A DNA stretch of 64,000 nucleotides from Platynereis dumerilii (Eukaryota; Annelida; Polychaeta; Phyllodocida; Nereididae), in NCBI GenBank assembly GCA_026936325.1, contig JAPTHN010000021.1:1922001-1986000 (forward strand). Direction: 5' to 3'. Below are positions 1 through 10,710 of the stretch, one piece after another. How positions within the stretch are numbered: the stretch's first letter is position 1; each line of letters starts with the position of its first letter. The position numbers and the translations under genes are program-made. The notes below the pieces were generated by a model. It was not told where the DNA came from and ran no database searches. It was given only the letters and a program-made list of their open reading frames with translations.

Positions 1-349
1 TATTTTTTAATTACGACAATTTGAACGTCATCATTTACATAGTCACCATAATAAGTATTTATACAAACCTTGAATCCTTGTAGGTATTTGTGAGCTTTAA
101 AATGCCGATGTGCCAGACTATGTGCGATTGACACCTGAAGTAAAAAATGCAACTCGATATTACAATTGTCCTGTGTGACGGAAAAATATGCACTGCACAT
201 ACTTCTAATGACAAACAATGTATTAGTTGATGATACAAACTACTTAATTTTAGTAGAAATCAGAAAAGAGGTCTTTGAAATATTAAAATTTTCATGAAGG
301 GCAACATATTTTTATTGAACTGTTTAGATATAAAGTTCAAAATATTTAC

Positions 350-571
350 TGTTCTTATAACGGGTTTCCGCCTGTAATGCCTCTTAACTGGGGTCGACAC
401 GACACTCTTTCTTGGTCCATGCGGTTGCGAAGGACGAGGGCTGGCCACAAGTGCTGCTGGACTTCGTGGACTTAAGCCTAATACATGTTGTCTTTTGGGG
501 GATGGAGATATTCCAACTTTCCAGTTTGATTTTCGTTTTAGTTCATCCAAGGAACTCAAGTTTTTCATAAG
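350..571 (-). CDS. Candidate internal exon of an unrecognised Ser/Pro-rich basic protein
   Basis: A 222-nt open stretch on the minus strand starts after a good acceptor (pyrimidine-rich, tttatgcag) at 572-580 and ends at a GTAAAT donor at 349-344. It is exactly 74 codons. The peptide is basic and rich in SP dipeptides, including SPSPKRQ, GLSPRSPAAL and ASPRPSQP, followed by STPVKRHYRRKP. These look like proline-directed kinase sites in a disordered nuclear protein. The composition is far from random AT-rich translation, which is why I believe it. I do not recognise the gene. Its other exons would lie to the left of the window and between here and about 1 kb. Confidence 0.4.
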
Positions 572-822
572 CTGCATAAATGAAAGAATAATAGTGTATA
601 ATATTAATAACTAGATTTCATAACGAGGGGCCTGTGTAGGGGTCTTACTGGATTTCTGGCTTCTGTTGGCTTTACTGCTTTGGCTTGTTGCGGGCGTCAG
701 TTGTGTCATGATACAAAAAGAGTTTTAGAGAGAAATAGTGACTACTTGCTTCTTTAAATATACAAGTGCATTGCATTTGTAATGTATAATATATTGCTCT
801 GTTTGCCTTTAACTTTTTACAC

Positions 823-920
823 TGGGTTCCCCCAGTGTAATAGAGAGAGAATGGGTCAAAGTGCTTTTCTGTACAGTTTTGTGGAGATAAATTTGGGGAT
901 TTTAGAGGCTTAAAAACCAA
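823..920 (-). CDS. Possible further exon of the same Ser/Pro-rich gene
   Basis: After an acceptor (gtccgcag, 921-928) the minus strand reads open through a peptide containing LKSPNLSPQNCTEKHFDPFS. It is Ser/Pro-bearing like the exon at 350-571. The proposed donor GTGTAA at 822 is weak, and it overlaps a small hairpin (ACACTGGG/CCCAGTGT around 820-839). The true end is uncertain and the call could be wrong. Confidence 0.2.
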
Positions 921-1074
921 CTGCGGACCTTAGTATACTTGGTTTCTGAAATGCATTTTGTAATTTTGTGCTGTATGCGCTGGTGTTATTCAGAATTTAG
1001 CAAAATTCCAAGACATGTCTTTTTCCTCTTTCAGACTCTTTTGGTAGCAAATTGCCACATTTTAAAGTGTCTAT

Positions 1075-1480
1075 TATGAGCTTAGTATTTCACTCAGAGT
1101 TATGAAATTTAGTTTGGGGATTCGTTTGAGGGTTTGAATCTGGAACATTTTCAGAAATTCAAGATGGCTGCCAAAATGGCCACCACAAAATGGCTGCTAT
1201 TCTTGTTTTGCCACTGTGAGTCAAGTTTTTCACTTGGAAATTTGGTGTAGAAATTTGTTTGATGGTGTGAATCAATATTTTGGGAAATACAAGATGGCTG
1301 CCAAAAAATGGCCATCACTCATGAGTTGCCCACTGTGAGCTTAGTATATCAACTAGAGGTTTGAAATTCGGTACATGTGTAGAGATTTGTTTGAGGGTAT
1401 GGATCAATGACCCCTGAGGAATCTAAGATAACTTCTACAAAATGGCTGCATTTCTTGATTTGTTCACTGTGACTCAGCCC
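1075..1480. repeat. Three diverged tandem copies of a ~130-bp repeat containing 'aagatggctgcc'
   Basis: Three successive copies share, in order, a 'gagcttagtat..tcaactagag' type start, 'gaaattyggt', 'agagatttgtttgagggt', 'gaatcaa', 'caagatggctgcc' plus 'aaaatggcc', and 'ttgccactgtgag'. The copies start near 1075, 1215 and 1336. They end in a C-rich tract at 1479-1490. No open frame runs through the copies. Confidence 0.6.
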
Positions 1481-1782
1481 CCCCCTCCCTTGTGACGCCA
1501 CTGAATGTAAGTGGTATCTCTGTTCACAAAATTTAGTGGTATATCTGCAAACCTGACAAGGCTTTCCTATTTCAATCAGTACAGTACGAGCAAAATGGGA
1601 AGTTCATTGAGTACTTTGCAAATATTTGCTTATGATTTGTGTGTACAAATTTAAGTGTTAAAAAAAGGTTCATGTAAAATTGAGTTTAATAAGCAGGTCA
1701 TTGAGCAATAAACATATCCCATCTTTAAAAATCTTACTAATAATAATAATCATGCAAAGCTTGCTAAATCTAGTGTTTGAAT

Positions 1783-2144
1783 TAGTGTTGGGCGGTTGTG
1801 ATATTTTTCGTTCGGTTTTCGGTTTTTTCCGACCCAAAACCGCGGTTTCGGTTCGAGTTTCCGTTGCAGACCAATTCACGTGGTCCGCAATGTGCACGAC
1901 ACGATTTTGCGATCCGCGGTTCAGCGCCCGGTCCGCAAAATCGTGTTTCGGTCCAGAAATTCAATACATCAACATGGCGCTCGTCTGGGAGAGTGAACAG
2001 ATCGACATTTTGCTAATTATTTTGTTGTTTTCTCAATAAAATTAGATATTTTAAGATAACCGAAACACTCGGTGGCACTAAAACCGAAACTCGAACCGAA
2101 GTTCAATCTAACAACCGAACTGTGGTGGAACCAGCACAACACTT
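1783..2144. mobile_element. Non-autonomous hAT-like MITE, 362 bp, with intact 8-bp target duplication
   Basis: The element begins TAGTGTTGGGCGG and ends CCAGCACAACACTT, so the tips are inverted. It is flanked by perfect 8-bp direct repeats GTTTGAAT at 1775-1782 and 2145-2152. An 8-bp duplication and short imperfect TIRs are typical of hAT transposons. The interior is dominated by the word ccgaaac/gtttcgg in both orientations at both ends, like subterminal transposase-binding repeats. It has no transposase gene. Confidence 0.8.
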
Positions 2145-2554
2145 GTTTGAATCCTCGGATTCTTGTTACTATGACAAAGGAAGCTGCCTGCGATTAATCT
2201 TGCAGCAACTGTAAGATTGATTTACATATTTTCATATTTAAGTACTTTGATTTAATTTGACTTGTACCTACTTGTGGAGGTTGAACACTGTATTGTGTGG
2301 TGGGGGGGGGGCTCAGGCAGGGAGAAACACGCACATTTGGCTGGCCAAGCTTGGCTTGCCAGGCCTGGCTACCTGGGGAAGAAGCCCAGCTGTGCTGTCC
2401 CCCCCCCCCCTCTCCAAAATGTCCGGTCAATAGACCAATTTCACGGATGGTTTTCTCAGTTAACACCAGGGGAAATTTGGTGAATACTTAAATCCCATTG
2501 GGTAATAGATTTCCTGCCCTTGCCTCTGATTGGTCCAACCATGTTTAAGGCTTT

Positions 2555-2650
2555 ATGAATGAATGAACATATTTTATTGACAGAAAGAGATCAATATTGA
2601 CCCATAAGTCATATAACTTTGTCATTCTTACAGTTTAAATTTTGAAATTT
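2555..2650 (-). mobile_element. Possible LINE 3' tail in reverse orientation
   Basis: Read on the minus strand, the sequence gtcaataaaatatgttcattcattcat is an AATAAA followed by a short tetranucleotide (ATTC)n tail. This is the usual 3' end of CR1/RTE-like LINEs. No coding part is attached. It could equally be a chance A/T-rich stretch. Confidence 0.3.
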
Positions 2651-3266
2651 GTGTTTTTGGATTTAGAGTGTATACACCTACTGTGTGTGAAAAGCAAATT
2701 AAGAATCATTGAATTACAAAAAAGCTATTTGGGGTCAATGTTCAGGCCATTCAGTGAAATTAGTTTTACATTTTGATATGATTGCATGCCCCTCCCCCCT
2801 TCACAGTCAGTTCATCCATCACTGAGCATACAAGCCTGTACAGGTCTAATCTGATCCAATACCTGTCCTGGCATAGCCCTGGACCCCTGTGGGACAGGGG
2901 TCATGAATCGTCCCATTGAAAAATCATGAGATTTGAGAGAAAGGGTTTGGGAGAATTCAATTTTCTCAGTTAGTTTTATACTTATGCCAAAACTGAAAAC
3001 ACCTATTGAAAATTGACAAAATAGGCTACTGACGGCACCTATTTCCATAAATTGAATCTTCCTGACATCTGCTAAAATATTCTCCAAACTCAAAAGATGA
3101 AATTTCTTATATTGTGGAAGTGGCCGTCTCTGATTGGTGAGAATTTAGTGACGTCACAAACAACTTTAATGACGGCATAACAGAGCTGTAGTTATGTCAC
3201 TGTAATGTCAAAATGAGGTTGATGGCCAAAACTCCTATTATTAAAGACTTTCTCTTCATTTTCCTG

Positions 3267-4032
3267 TAGGGCTGCAACGGTTCACTACCTTACGGTTCGG
3301 TACGGTCTTCGGTTTGAGACTCACGGTTCGGTTATTTCACGGTTCAGTTTAAATCGGCAAATTTGTAGGCTATTTGTTCACAGTGCCTTCCTCAGATAAT
3401 TACAGATAAACACCATGATCTCTTTGGAGACGGAAGGCCCAGTCTAATATGTCTTAAATGAAATTAAATTACACCCAACACTCAACTAATTAAAGTGATA
3501 TTGGGCCTATACTGGTATGAAAATATTAATAATTCATATCATAACTACAAAAGATTAAAGTTACATAAATGTAGCCCCTGTTTTAAAGAGCATTTACATG
3601 ATAGTGCAGCAAATTAATACTCTGGCAGTTAAATTCAATGTTTCCCAAAAGGATTACTAAACATGTAGGCCTATACAATTTAAATTGCACTTTAGCCTTC
3701 ACTAAAGTTCACACCTAACTTCTTTGATTGTGAAACTGGCAGGTGTCAAAGGGGGTAGAATGTGGATTGCAATTGATGTCTATTGTGCAAATCAAACAGA
3801 AACAGCTTGAACAATCCAGTTTCTTAATAGCAATTCAATTGAATTGGCTCCACTGAATGCTCTGCTGCTGACTTCACCTGACTCAGCTGAATACAGTGAC
3901 GCGACGGCGGCTCCCCTAGTGGCGGAAATCGGAACTACGGTTTACCGAATTATTCGCCGTAATGACGGTACGGTGTATTGTGACGTCTTATACCGCGGTT
4001 TATTCGTACCGCAATAAACCGTTGCAGCCCTA
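3267..4032. mobile_element. hAT-like non-autonomous transposon, 766 bp, with 8-bp target duplication
   Basis: Left tip TAGGGCTGCAACGGTT and right tip AACCGTTGCAGCCCTA are exact inverted repeats. Identical 8-bp direct repeats TTTTCCTG flank it at 3259-3266 and 4033-4040. The tip 'YAGGGCTGCAACG' is a well known hAT terminus. The first 90 and last 130 bp repeat 'acggttcggt' and 'taccgcggttta' words in both orientations. The centre is AT-rich with no transposase open frame, so it needs an autonomous partner elsewhere. Confidence 0.9.
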
Positions 4033-4742
4033 TTTTCCTGTGATTTAATGTCATTCAACAATGAGAAAATGCCTTCAAACATTGTGCCGTCAGTAGAATG
4101 GCGTGTTAGGTGTATGAAAATCAAATTCTTATGAAGCCTACAGCACTAGTATTGCTGTCTTACTTCTCCTGATTATGTGTCAAAATCTCTAGATTTTTCA
4201 TGGAATGACCCATGACCCATGTAGGGCTCTATATCGATACTTTTTTCTGATACGATACAAATCATGATACATTTGATTCGATACACGATACGTATCGCGA
4301 TACGCCTCGCCTCCGAAAACCCTAAAGAGTATGATTAGAACTGTGCTCAATTAAAATGAGTTATTTCAACATTAAATTTGAAAAACAGCCAACTGAACAA
4401 AAATTGTATAAACTCAGTTAGCACTGAAGATCTGGGCCTACATATTTGGACTGAAGATCTACCTTTATCATGTTTTAAAAGCTTTAGCACTAGTTAGAAA
4501 ATGATGCTAAAATCAAGAAAAGGCTAAAATTTCTTTCCAGTAATTGGATTTTATATCTTTAATTAAATAGAGCCAAATCACCATTGCATGCAATTAAATA
4601 AATTATAGGCCTACTTATAAACACTTAACTTAAGGACTCAGGGTTTAGGTCCCCATATTTTATTTTTAATTTTTCTCTGATCTCAACAAATATTACTTGA
4701 GAGCTGCTTTTCAATAAATGGGTATGAAAATGTAATTTTAGG

Positions 4743-5110
4743 CATGCTCAAGCTCGCCCACAATTTTTAGTACATAAGGCACCATCCGATGTGTCAATAA
4801 TTCGCCAACTATATATATGGTACGAGGCTGCTCAAGCTACCCCTTCTCAAAATTAATTCCTACTTAGCTCGCGATTCCGTATCTCAATTACTTCACTTAT
4901 ACTTATATTGATATGCTCATCGAGGCAATTTTGACTTGGGTTGCTCAAGCCACCCTTAACCTCCTCAGTCTCATGAAATTTTCACCAGAATAGCACTTCT
5001 TTTGTCTAGATCGCTTAGTTTAGGGCTGCTCAAGCTACCCTTTAGTTTTTACATTCCCAAGTCAACTATATTTTTGTTGGAGTCTATGGTGAGGGCTGCT
5101 AAAGCAGCCC
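4743..5110. repeat. Five spaced hairpin words of the type GGGCTGCTCAAGCTACCC
   Basis: Related imperfect palindromes occur at about 4743 (catgctcaagctcgccc), 4827 (aggctgctcaagctacccc), 4938 (gggttgctcaagccaccc), 5023 (gggctgctcaagctaccc) and 5092 (gggctgctaaagcagccc). Each could form a short stem with a CAAG or TAAA loop. They are 70-110 bp apart, and the last lies directly downstream of a reverse-strand LINE reading frame. Confidence 0.55.
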
Positions 5111-5113
5111 ATC

Positions 5114-5332
5114 TCATTGGTAATACAGTTGAATCCTCTCTTCAGCATTAAATTTGGCCGGGTGATTTCTCCAGTGCTTATCGAGGGCGTTTTTGAATTT
5201 ATTCACAGTGTCCACTTCAACGGCAGAATTTGGCAGGCTGTTCCAGATATTGACTATCCTATTCGGGAATGAGTATTTCCTCACATCTTTTTTAAATCTT
5301 CTTTTTTGTAGTTTAAACATATTTAATTGCAA
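5114..5332 (-). pseudogene. C-terminal end of a CR1/Rex-like LINE reverse transcriptase, 5'-truncated
   Basis: The last 72 codons carry the C-terminal signature common to CR1/Rex/jockey-like polyproteins: KKRRFKKDVRKYSF, then NRIVNIWNSLP, then VNKFKNALDKHW and a stop. Nothing upstream of the open stretch (above 5340) continues it, so this is a dead-on-arrival 5' truncation, usual for LINEs. The hairpin word just below the stop may belong to its 3' UTR. The clade is inferred from the tail motif only. Confidence 0.7.
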
Positions 5333-6589
5333 TTAAGTTCAGAAGATGTGGATAAAGCAAACTTATTCTGAATTGGCTGAATTGCTATTAGAAAGGGTTC
5401 AATTGGCTAAATTGCTCACAATTCACTTGATTGCTTGAGCTTACAAGTATCCACCTTGGCTAACACAATCAGATTGAATCAGTCACTTATATTAACACAA
5501 GGTGGCGCCGCGCTGCAATGATGCAAATAGCGCCGCCTGGTGAGTTTCGGTATGTATCACGGTTCATTTTTGCTGAACCGGTTCGTCGATACAGCTCACT
5601 GTACCGGTTCGGCAGTTCGATATGCATACCGGTACAGAGCCTTAGACCCATTCTACGGGTCCCAGGGCTAGTCCTGACACAGGCTAAATTGGCGCGAAAA
5701 TTAAACAATTCTGTGACCTTCCGATTCCTAAATTGGCAAATTTCACTGACTGATTTAGGCCATTTAGCAAACTTGGCTGACATCCTGAATACCCACATGT
5801 AATACTAATTATATCTAATGGTTAATGCCGACACTTTTCCACTGTCATACAGGCCACAGAGAGGCCGAAAACAGGACCAAAGTCTCAGCAATTTTATTCC
5901 AGCATTCTGCAGCTTGTGTGATTCCTAAGGAGATGCCATGCACAGGCACCTCCAATAATCATATATTTATTCACTTCAAAAATTGAGATACGTTACATGT
6001 ACTTGAGTAGACAGGATAATGAATATGAGATTATAAAAAGTATAAAAACATACATCATATAAAACGTGTGCTAATGCTAAATTTGGCATTAAAGGAGTTC
6101 TTTTTATTAATGCTTGTAAAACCTGTTGAGGAGGCCTTGGTAATGGCTGCTTGTAAATAGATTTAGCCATTCAAAAGGTTAATGTTCAATTTGAACATTT
6201 CAATTTTCTGTGAGGTTTAGCACTTCTGAATATGAATATACCATGAATTTAGGCAATTCAAGAGGTCCATGAGAGTTGGTAGTTTTGGTGGGAAATTCTA
6301 AATTGGAGAGAGAAATCTAAAAGTACTCTAACACGTTTCAAATAATTTCCAAATAGTAAAATTCCAGAAAACTAGAGGTACAGGCTGTTTTTATTTTTAT
6401 GCACAAAATTATTGATTTCTGCAATATTTTTTCCATTTTCAATTTTAATGATCCTGTCTATAATTTCTTTAAATGACAACATTAGTTGCTGATCATCTCG
6501 CACCTGGAATTTTCCAACTATAACACTGACAAGAGAAATATGGAAGTTGAATAGTATAAGTTAATAACTGAGATTAAATTGTGGATCAG

Positions 6590-6790
6590 TGTAGGAGGTC
6601 GCAAGGGCGACCTTGGCTCGCTTTCGGATACCAAGTCCTTGGCCTTGCCTCCGTCTCGGGTGTCTTTCATCCAGTGTTTGACACCTTGGGACCAGCCTCG
6701 AGGCCACATTTTGATTGCCTCTGTCTCACTCTCGGAGGCTCATGTCTCAGCCTTGGATACCCCGGCCTCGACTACATCACTATCGTGGAT
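6590..6790 (-). repeat. Dispersed GAGGC-rich repeat, minus-strand copy
   Basis: On the minus strand this GC-rich block reads as iterated 'gaggcaaggccaagg', 'ttggtatccga' and 'gaggc'. A run of more than 50 bp (acacccgagacggaggcaag... onwards) matches 27160-27215 on the plus strand almost base for base. It is therefore a family of short dispersed repeats, not a local low-complexity accident. Overlapping open frames in several phases are by-products of its composition. Confidence 0.65.
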
Positions 6791-7544
6791 TTTTTTCAAG
6801 CGATTTTCTTTACTGAAGCAGTGCTTCACAGGCATGTCAGTGATGATTTTCTCGATCTCCGAGAACATATTGAATTGACCTAGTTTTTGACCTGAATATT
6901 ATTCAGCTTCTCATTTAGCTCATTTCCTCTTGTTCAGCTCATATCGTTTCTCTTCAATTATTTCCCAGTCTGCCTGAAGTCTAGTACGTCACGCCATGTT
7001 CTTTCTGCCTTTCTTGAGATTCTTTATGTCAGCATTTGTGAAAGGGTGTTGGTTTCCCAAGTCTAGGCTAACTTGTTTAATCTTCATTTTATCTTTTTTT
7101 TTCTTCTCCTGTCTGTGCTGAAAAGTCCTAAAAAATAGTCAAAAGTGCTCAAAAAGTAATATTGTAATTAACGAATGCTCAGTGTAGTTCAAGTCTCAAG
7201 TTCTTTCTTAGACAACTTCAGTTTAAACACCTTGTGAGAAAGCCTTTTAATAGCCAGTTTGGTTGGCTAAAATACTATTTTTATGGTAATTTGGATGAGC
7301 CAGTTGTGGATTTTTTTCCCCTGAAACCTTGGGAGTTGTTGAAGGGAAAGCCACCTGATGAGAAATTGAAAATTGTTGAAGTGACAGCCACCTGGTGGAA
7401 AATTTAATCAAAACTTTGTGCAATAATAAAAACTTGTTAAAAATAGGCTGCTTGTGGCGGCTGTTATTGTAAGGACCTTATTTTGGTCCAACAAACTTCC
7501 TGGACAAAACTTTGACAATTTTTACTTTTATTATACTGTTCTTG

Positions 7545-7671
7545 CACAGCACCTCGTGCAATATCAGCTTTTATGGCACCTCGGTGACTAATATTGCACG
7601 CGGGCGCAGCCCGAGTGCAATATTAGTCACTGAGGTGCGATAAAAATTGATATCAACGAGGTGATGTGCAA
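7545..7671. repeat. Long imperfect palindrome / hairpin
   Basis: The core arms 7576-7599 and 7615-7638 pair at 23 of 24 positions (GCACCTCGGTGACTAATATT and complement). The 15-nt loop is itself self-complementary (GGGC gca GCCC). The pairing continues outward with small bulges through ttttat/ataaaa, atatca/tgatat and cacctcgt/acgaggtg. The whole structure is about 120 bp. It is the largest simple hairpin I saw in the window. Confidence 0.8.
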
Positions 7672-7689
7672 TAACTGTAAAATCATATG

Positions 7690-9560
7690 GTTTTTTTGTG
7701 ACAAAAGCAAATAGAAGGGCTGGAATACTGATTTCCAAACTCTTTTCGCCTTTTTTTTCCTGCATGTTTAAAATGTATTTCATGGAAAATCAATAACTAT
7801 TTCTATCACAAAAAATGTTTCACACTTTTGCAATCCATATATATATATCATATACTTTATAATGGGTCTTCTTTAAATTTTTTTTTCTCTAACTTTTTAG
7901 CAGACTTTTAAAAGACTTTTTACAAACACAACAAAATCACTGAAAAATGGGAGGAATTTGCTGTTTTTCGGCCAATTAATGCTTTAATCTGATTAAACAA
8001 ATAACATAAACAATGCAAAAAGTTGATATCCGTTTAGCCCTTTAATATACGCATTTTTTTTCCATCACGATAATTTTCCGATCCATTTCCAGTGCTGTGC
8101 TTTTTTACTAAAACCAACAATCCTGTGCTGCTGTAAGACTCAATTTGTGTTTCTTTTTAACCACATACTTAAAATGTATCTCATCAGGAATCGATAACTA
8201 TTTCACTCACAAAAAAAAAAATTCACTCTTTTGGAATCCACAAATCATATACTTGATGATGGAGTTAATTTTCGATTTTTTTTATAAACTTTATAGCAGA
8301 CTTTTGACCTCTGAACACTAAAAATGACTCAAAATTCCCCAAAAATGCTGTTTTTCGGCCAATTAATGCTATAGAGTCAAGGAGGGTAAATCCGTCCACT
8401 TTTGGCTAAAACTGTCTTTCCAGGAATATGGGAATAGTTACAAAAATAAAAATTAGTCCATTGGAAGGGTCATATTCCGTACTTTCATCACCAGCCAAAA
8501 AAGGCAAATATTCAAATAAGTTTTGCTGAAACCATGGCAACGAAATTTGAAGGTTGGGGCATCTAAATCCGTCCAGATTGCTGGTAAATCCGTCCAGCAA
8601 GGATGGTAAATCCGTCCACAGGCTATTATACAGCACATAACTGTCATATGTTGTGATTTTTTCAAGTTTTGCAATCTAACAATATTCACAAAGCATTTTC
8701 TGTCGATTTTAGAATAGTGGGGTACTTATTGCACTTTAATAAATGGAACAATTAAATAAAAGAGGTAAAGTTAACTATCAGCAATTTCAATTGACTGCCT
8801 CAATTACGATTGAAAATTATTTTAACCCAATCAAGTGGTCTAATTGCTCAAACTAATTTCTTTCATCAGTGTTATGCCATTTATAGGTATTAAAAATCAT
8901 AAAAGTACTTTTAAATCCCATTTGAAATGGGTGGACGGATTTACAATCACCCAGTAAAGCCAAATTTAAAAATAATGATGGTAATTCCGTCCACTTTTAT
9001 TTTCATTATATCGCCTGCCCAGGTGTTGCAATCAAGCCATTGAAAAAATCCTACAAGAAAAATAAAATCCTACTTCTCATTCAAAACTTTTTTTTATGTT
9101 CAAAACGTTTTTTGTTTATTGAAATAGGCAACAAGATGCCTACAAGAAATTCATAAAATGGCTGTGATGACGTCACAGGATTTCATTGTGTTTTGTCCTC
9201 TGTTATTAAATGGACCTGAAATATCATCAAGATGCTGTTAACGTGAAAAATACGGCAAAATTAGTTGAAAAACGAATTTATCTTGTATTTAAAACTCACA
9301 CAACTGTAATAAATTTAATTTCATGCCTATATTAGGGGGTGGACGGAATTACCCTCCTTGACGGATTTACCATCCCTGACTCTAGTATGATAAAAGAAAT
9401 GATATAACCAATACAAAAAGTTGATTTCCGACCAGCCCTTTAATAGACGCATCTTTTGCAGCAAACAGCATCTCACTATCTGCTTCCGTTGCCGTGCATT
9501 CCATTTTTTTTGTAAAATGGAAAAACACAACCTTTTTGTCTGCTTGTGGCTGCAGCAGCG
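7690..9560. repeat. Diverged tandem duplication, ~430-bp unit, second copy split by a transposon
   Basis: Two copies share the same order of landmarks: 'aaaatgtatttcat..aatcaataactattt', 'cacaaaaaa', 'ttttagcagacttt', 'ctgtttttcggccaattaatgct', 'caaaaagttgatatccg' and 'agccctttaatatacgcat'. Copy one runs from about 7740 to 8080. Copy two runs from about 8160 to 8371 and resumes at 9385-9480 after the element at 8374-9382. The duplication therefore predates that insertion. Confidence 0.65.
8374..9382. mobile_element. TA-flanked TIR transposon, 1,009 bp, with iterated 'ggtaaatccgtcca' words
   Basis: TIRs are GAGTCAAGGAGGGTAAATCC at the left and the inverted GAGTCAGGGATGGTAAATCC at the right (two mismatches over 23 bp). 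TA dinucleotides flank both ends (8372-8373, 9383-9384), as in Tc1/mariner-like insertions. It interrupts an older tandem duplication, which confirms the boundaries. About eight copies of 'ggtaaWtccgtcca' in both orientations occur inside, at 8384, 8562, 8582, 8605, 8931, 8981, 9340 and 9361. There is no transposase frame; it is non-autonomous. Confidence 0.85.
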
Positions 9561-10262
9561 CTCTAATATGGTGCTTCCTCTCAGGTCCGTCGAATCTCTT
9601 ACATATTAAAATGACTCGAGCGTGCAATAACATGCATGCAATATCGTAGAATACTAGAAATACCCATTGGTAAAAAGCATTACATAAATGGATGTATTGG
9701 TAATTGAATAATTAGGCAAAAGAGTAGAATTAAGGTAGCTGTAAGGTTGATGAGTAGGGGTTAACATTTGCATGACTCGTCATGACAGGAAATTGTGAAT
9801 GTTTTGCAGTAAGCTTCTGATTTGGGTGAAATAATATGGCTTTGACAGCGGTTTAGAGGTGTATTAAGTATGACTGCTGTACTTGGAAAATTGAAAGCAG
9901 GAGAAGAAGTTTTTCGTGACTTGTCATGAGAGATTCATGCAATCCTGGATTTTAGACAGAGGTGAAGTGAAAATCGTGAATAAAAGAGTTGTCTGGCATC
10001 GTCTGGTTTACTTATTTGGAAGTTGTAGTCCTTCTACGATAGTTTCATTGTTTTAAGTCTGACAGTGGGATTGGAAGTTTGTAAATTCATTGAAGAATTC
10101 TGATAAACTGTATTTGTTCTTGTAAGAGGGTTTCCAGGCCTGTACACCACTAGGATTGTTACAATTTTTCCGTTTCATTGCAACTGAATTTCTATGTGCT
10201 AAAAATCGAAGTTTTCATGCCTTCCTTCTTTGTTGCTCTAATGCTCGTTTTTACAATGCATC

Positions 10263-10499
10263 CTACTCCGCCTCCTTATCTACCTTCGCTATTTTAACTT
10301 CATCATCTGCTTTTAGCCAGGTCTCAGTAAACAAAAAGACATCGAATTCGTCCCGGAAATTCTTAACTGTTTGTATTTTTGTCGGACGCTTTGAGAATAA
10401 CATAAGCAAGCTGTCAATGTTTGGGACTCTTTTTGTCAGGATTCTTCCTGGGATTATATGAGCCGTATTTAAAAAATATTCATATATATTTTGTTTCAT
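10263..10499 (-). pseudogene. Possible antisense LINE endonuclease fragment
   Basis: The minus strand encodes a short frame with NIDSLLMLFSKRPTKIQTV followed by FRDEFDVFLFTETWLKADD. This resembles the start of the apurinic-like endonuclease domain of CR1/L2-like LINEs (N.RSL...K......DFDV...TETWL). It lies about 250 bp upstream of, and opposite in strand to, a LINE reverse transcriptase fragment. The two may be one copy with an inverted 5' end. The similarity is short. Confidence 0.4.
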
Positions 10500-10710
10500 T
10501 GTACAGTTCGGCGCAATGAGTGCTATTTCTGGTGTTTAATAGTTCATATTTGTGAAGAAATTTTAGGAAATATGGCATTAATGTGGATTGTGTCTTGTAA
10601 GTTTGATTGGCAGGTCGTCTTTCAATGTGATTGGTCAGAAATAAGATAACTTTATGGTGATCAGAAGTTGAAGTATAGCATTTGTTGAGAAATTAAGATT
10701 TTATTACCCC

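Larger units (their letters stand above)
4222..5644. mobile_element. Older hAT-like element, 1.42 kb, with diverged TIRs and a LINE piece inside
   Basis: The left tip TAGGGCTCTATATCGATAC pairs with the inverted right tip TAAGGCTCTGTACCGGTAT. Flanking 8-mers GACCCATG (4214-4221) and GACCCATT (5645-5652) match at 7 of 8 bases, as expected for an aged hAT duplication. The ends are dense in gatacgatac and accggtac words. It contains a reverse-strand LINE fragment (5114-5340) and a series of hairpin words (4743-5110), so it has been a landing site. No transposase frame was found. Confidence 0.75.
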
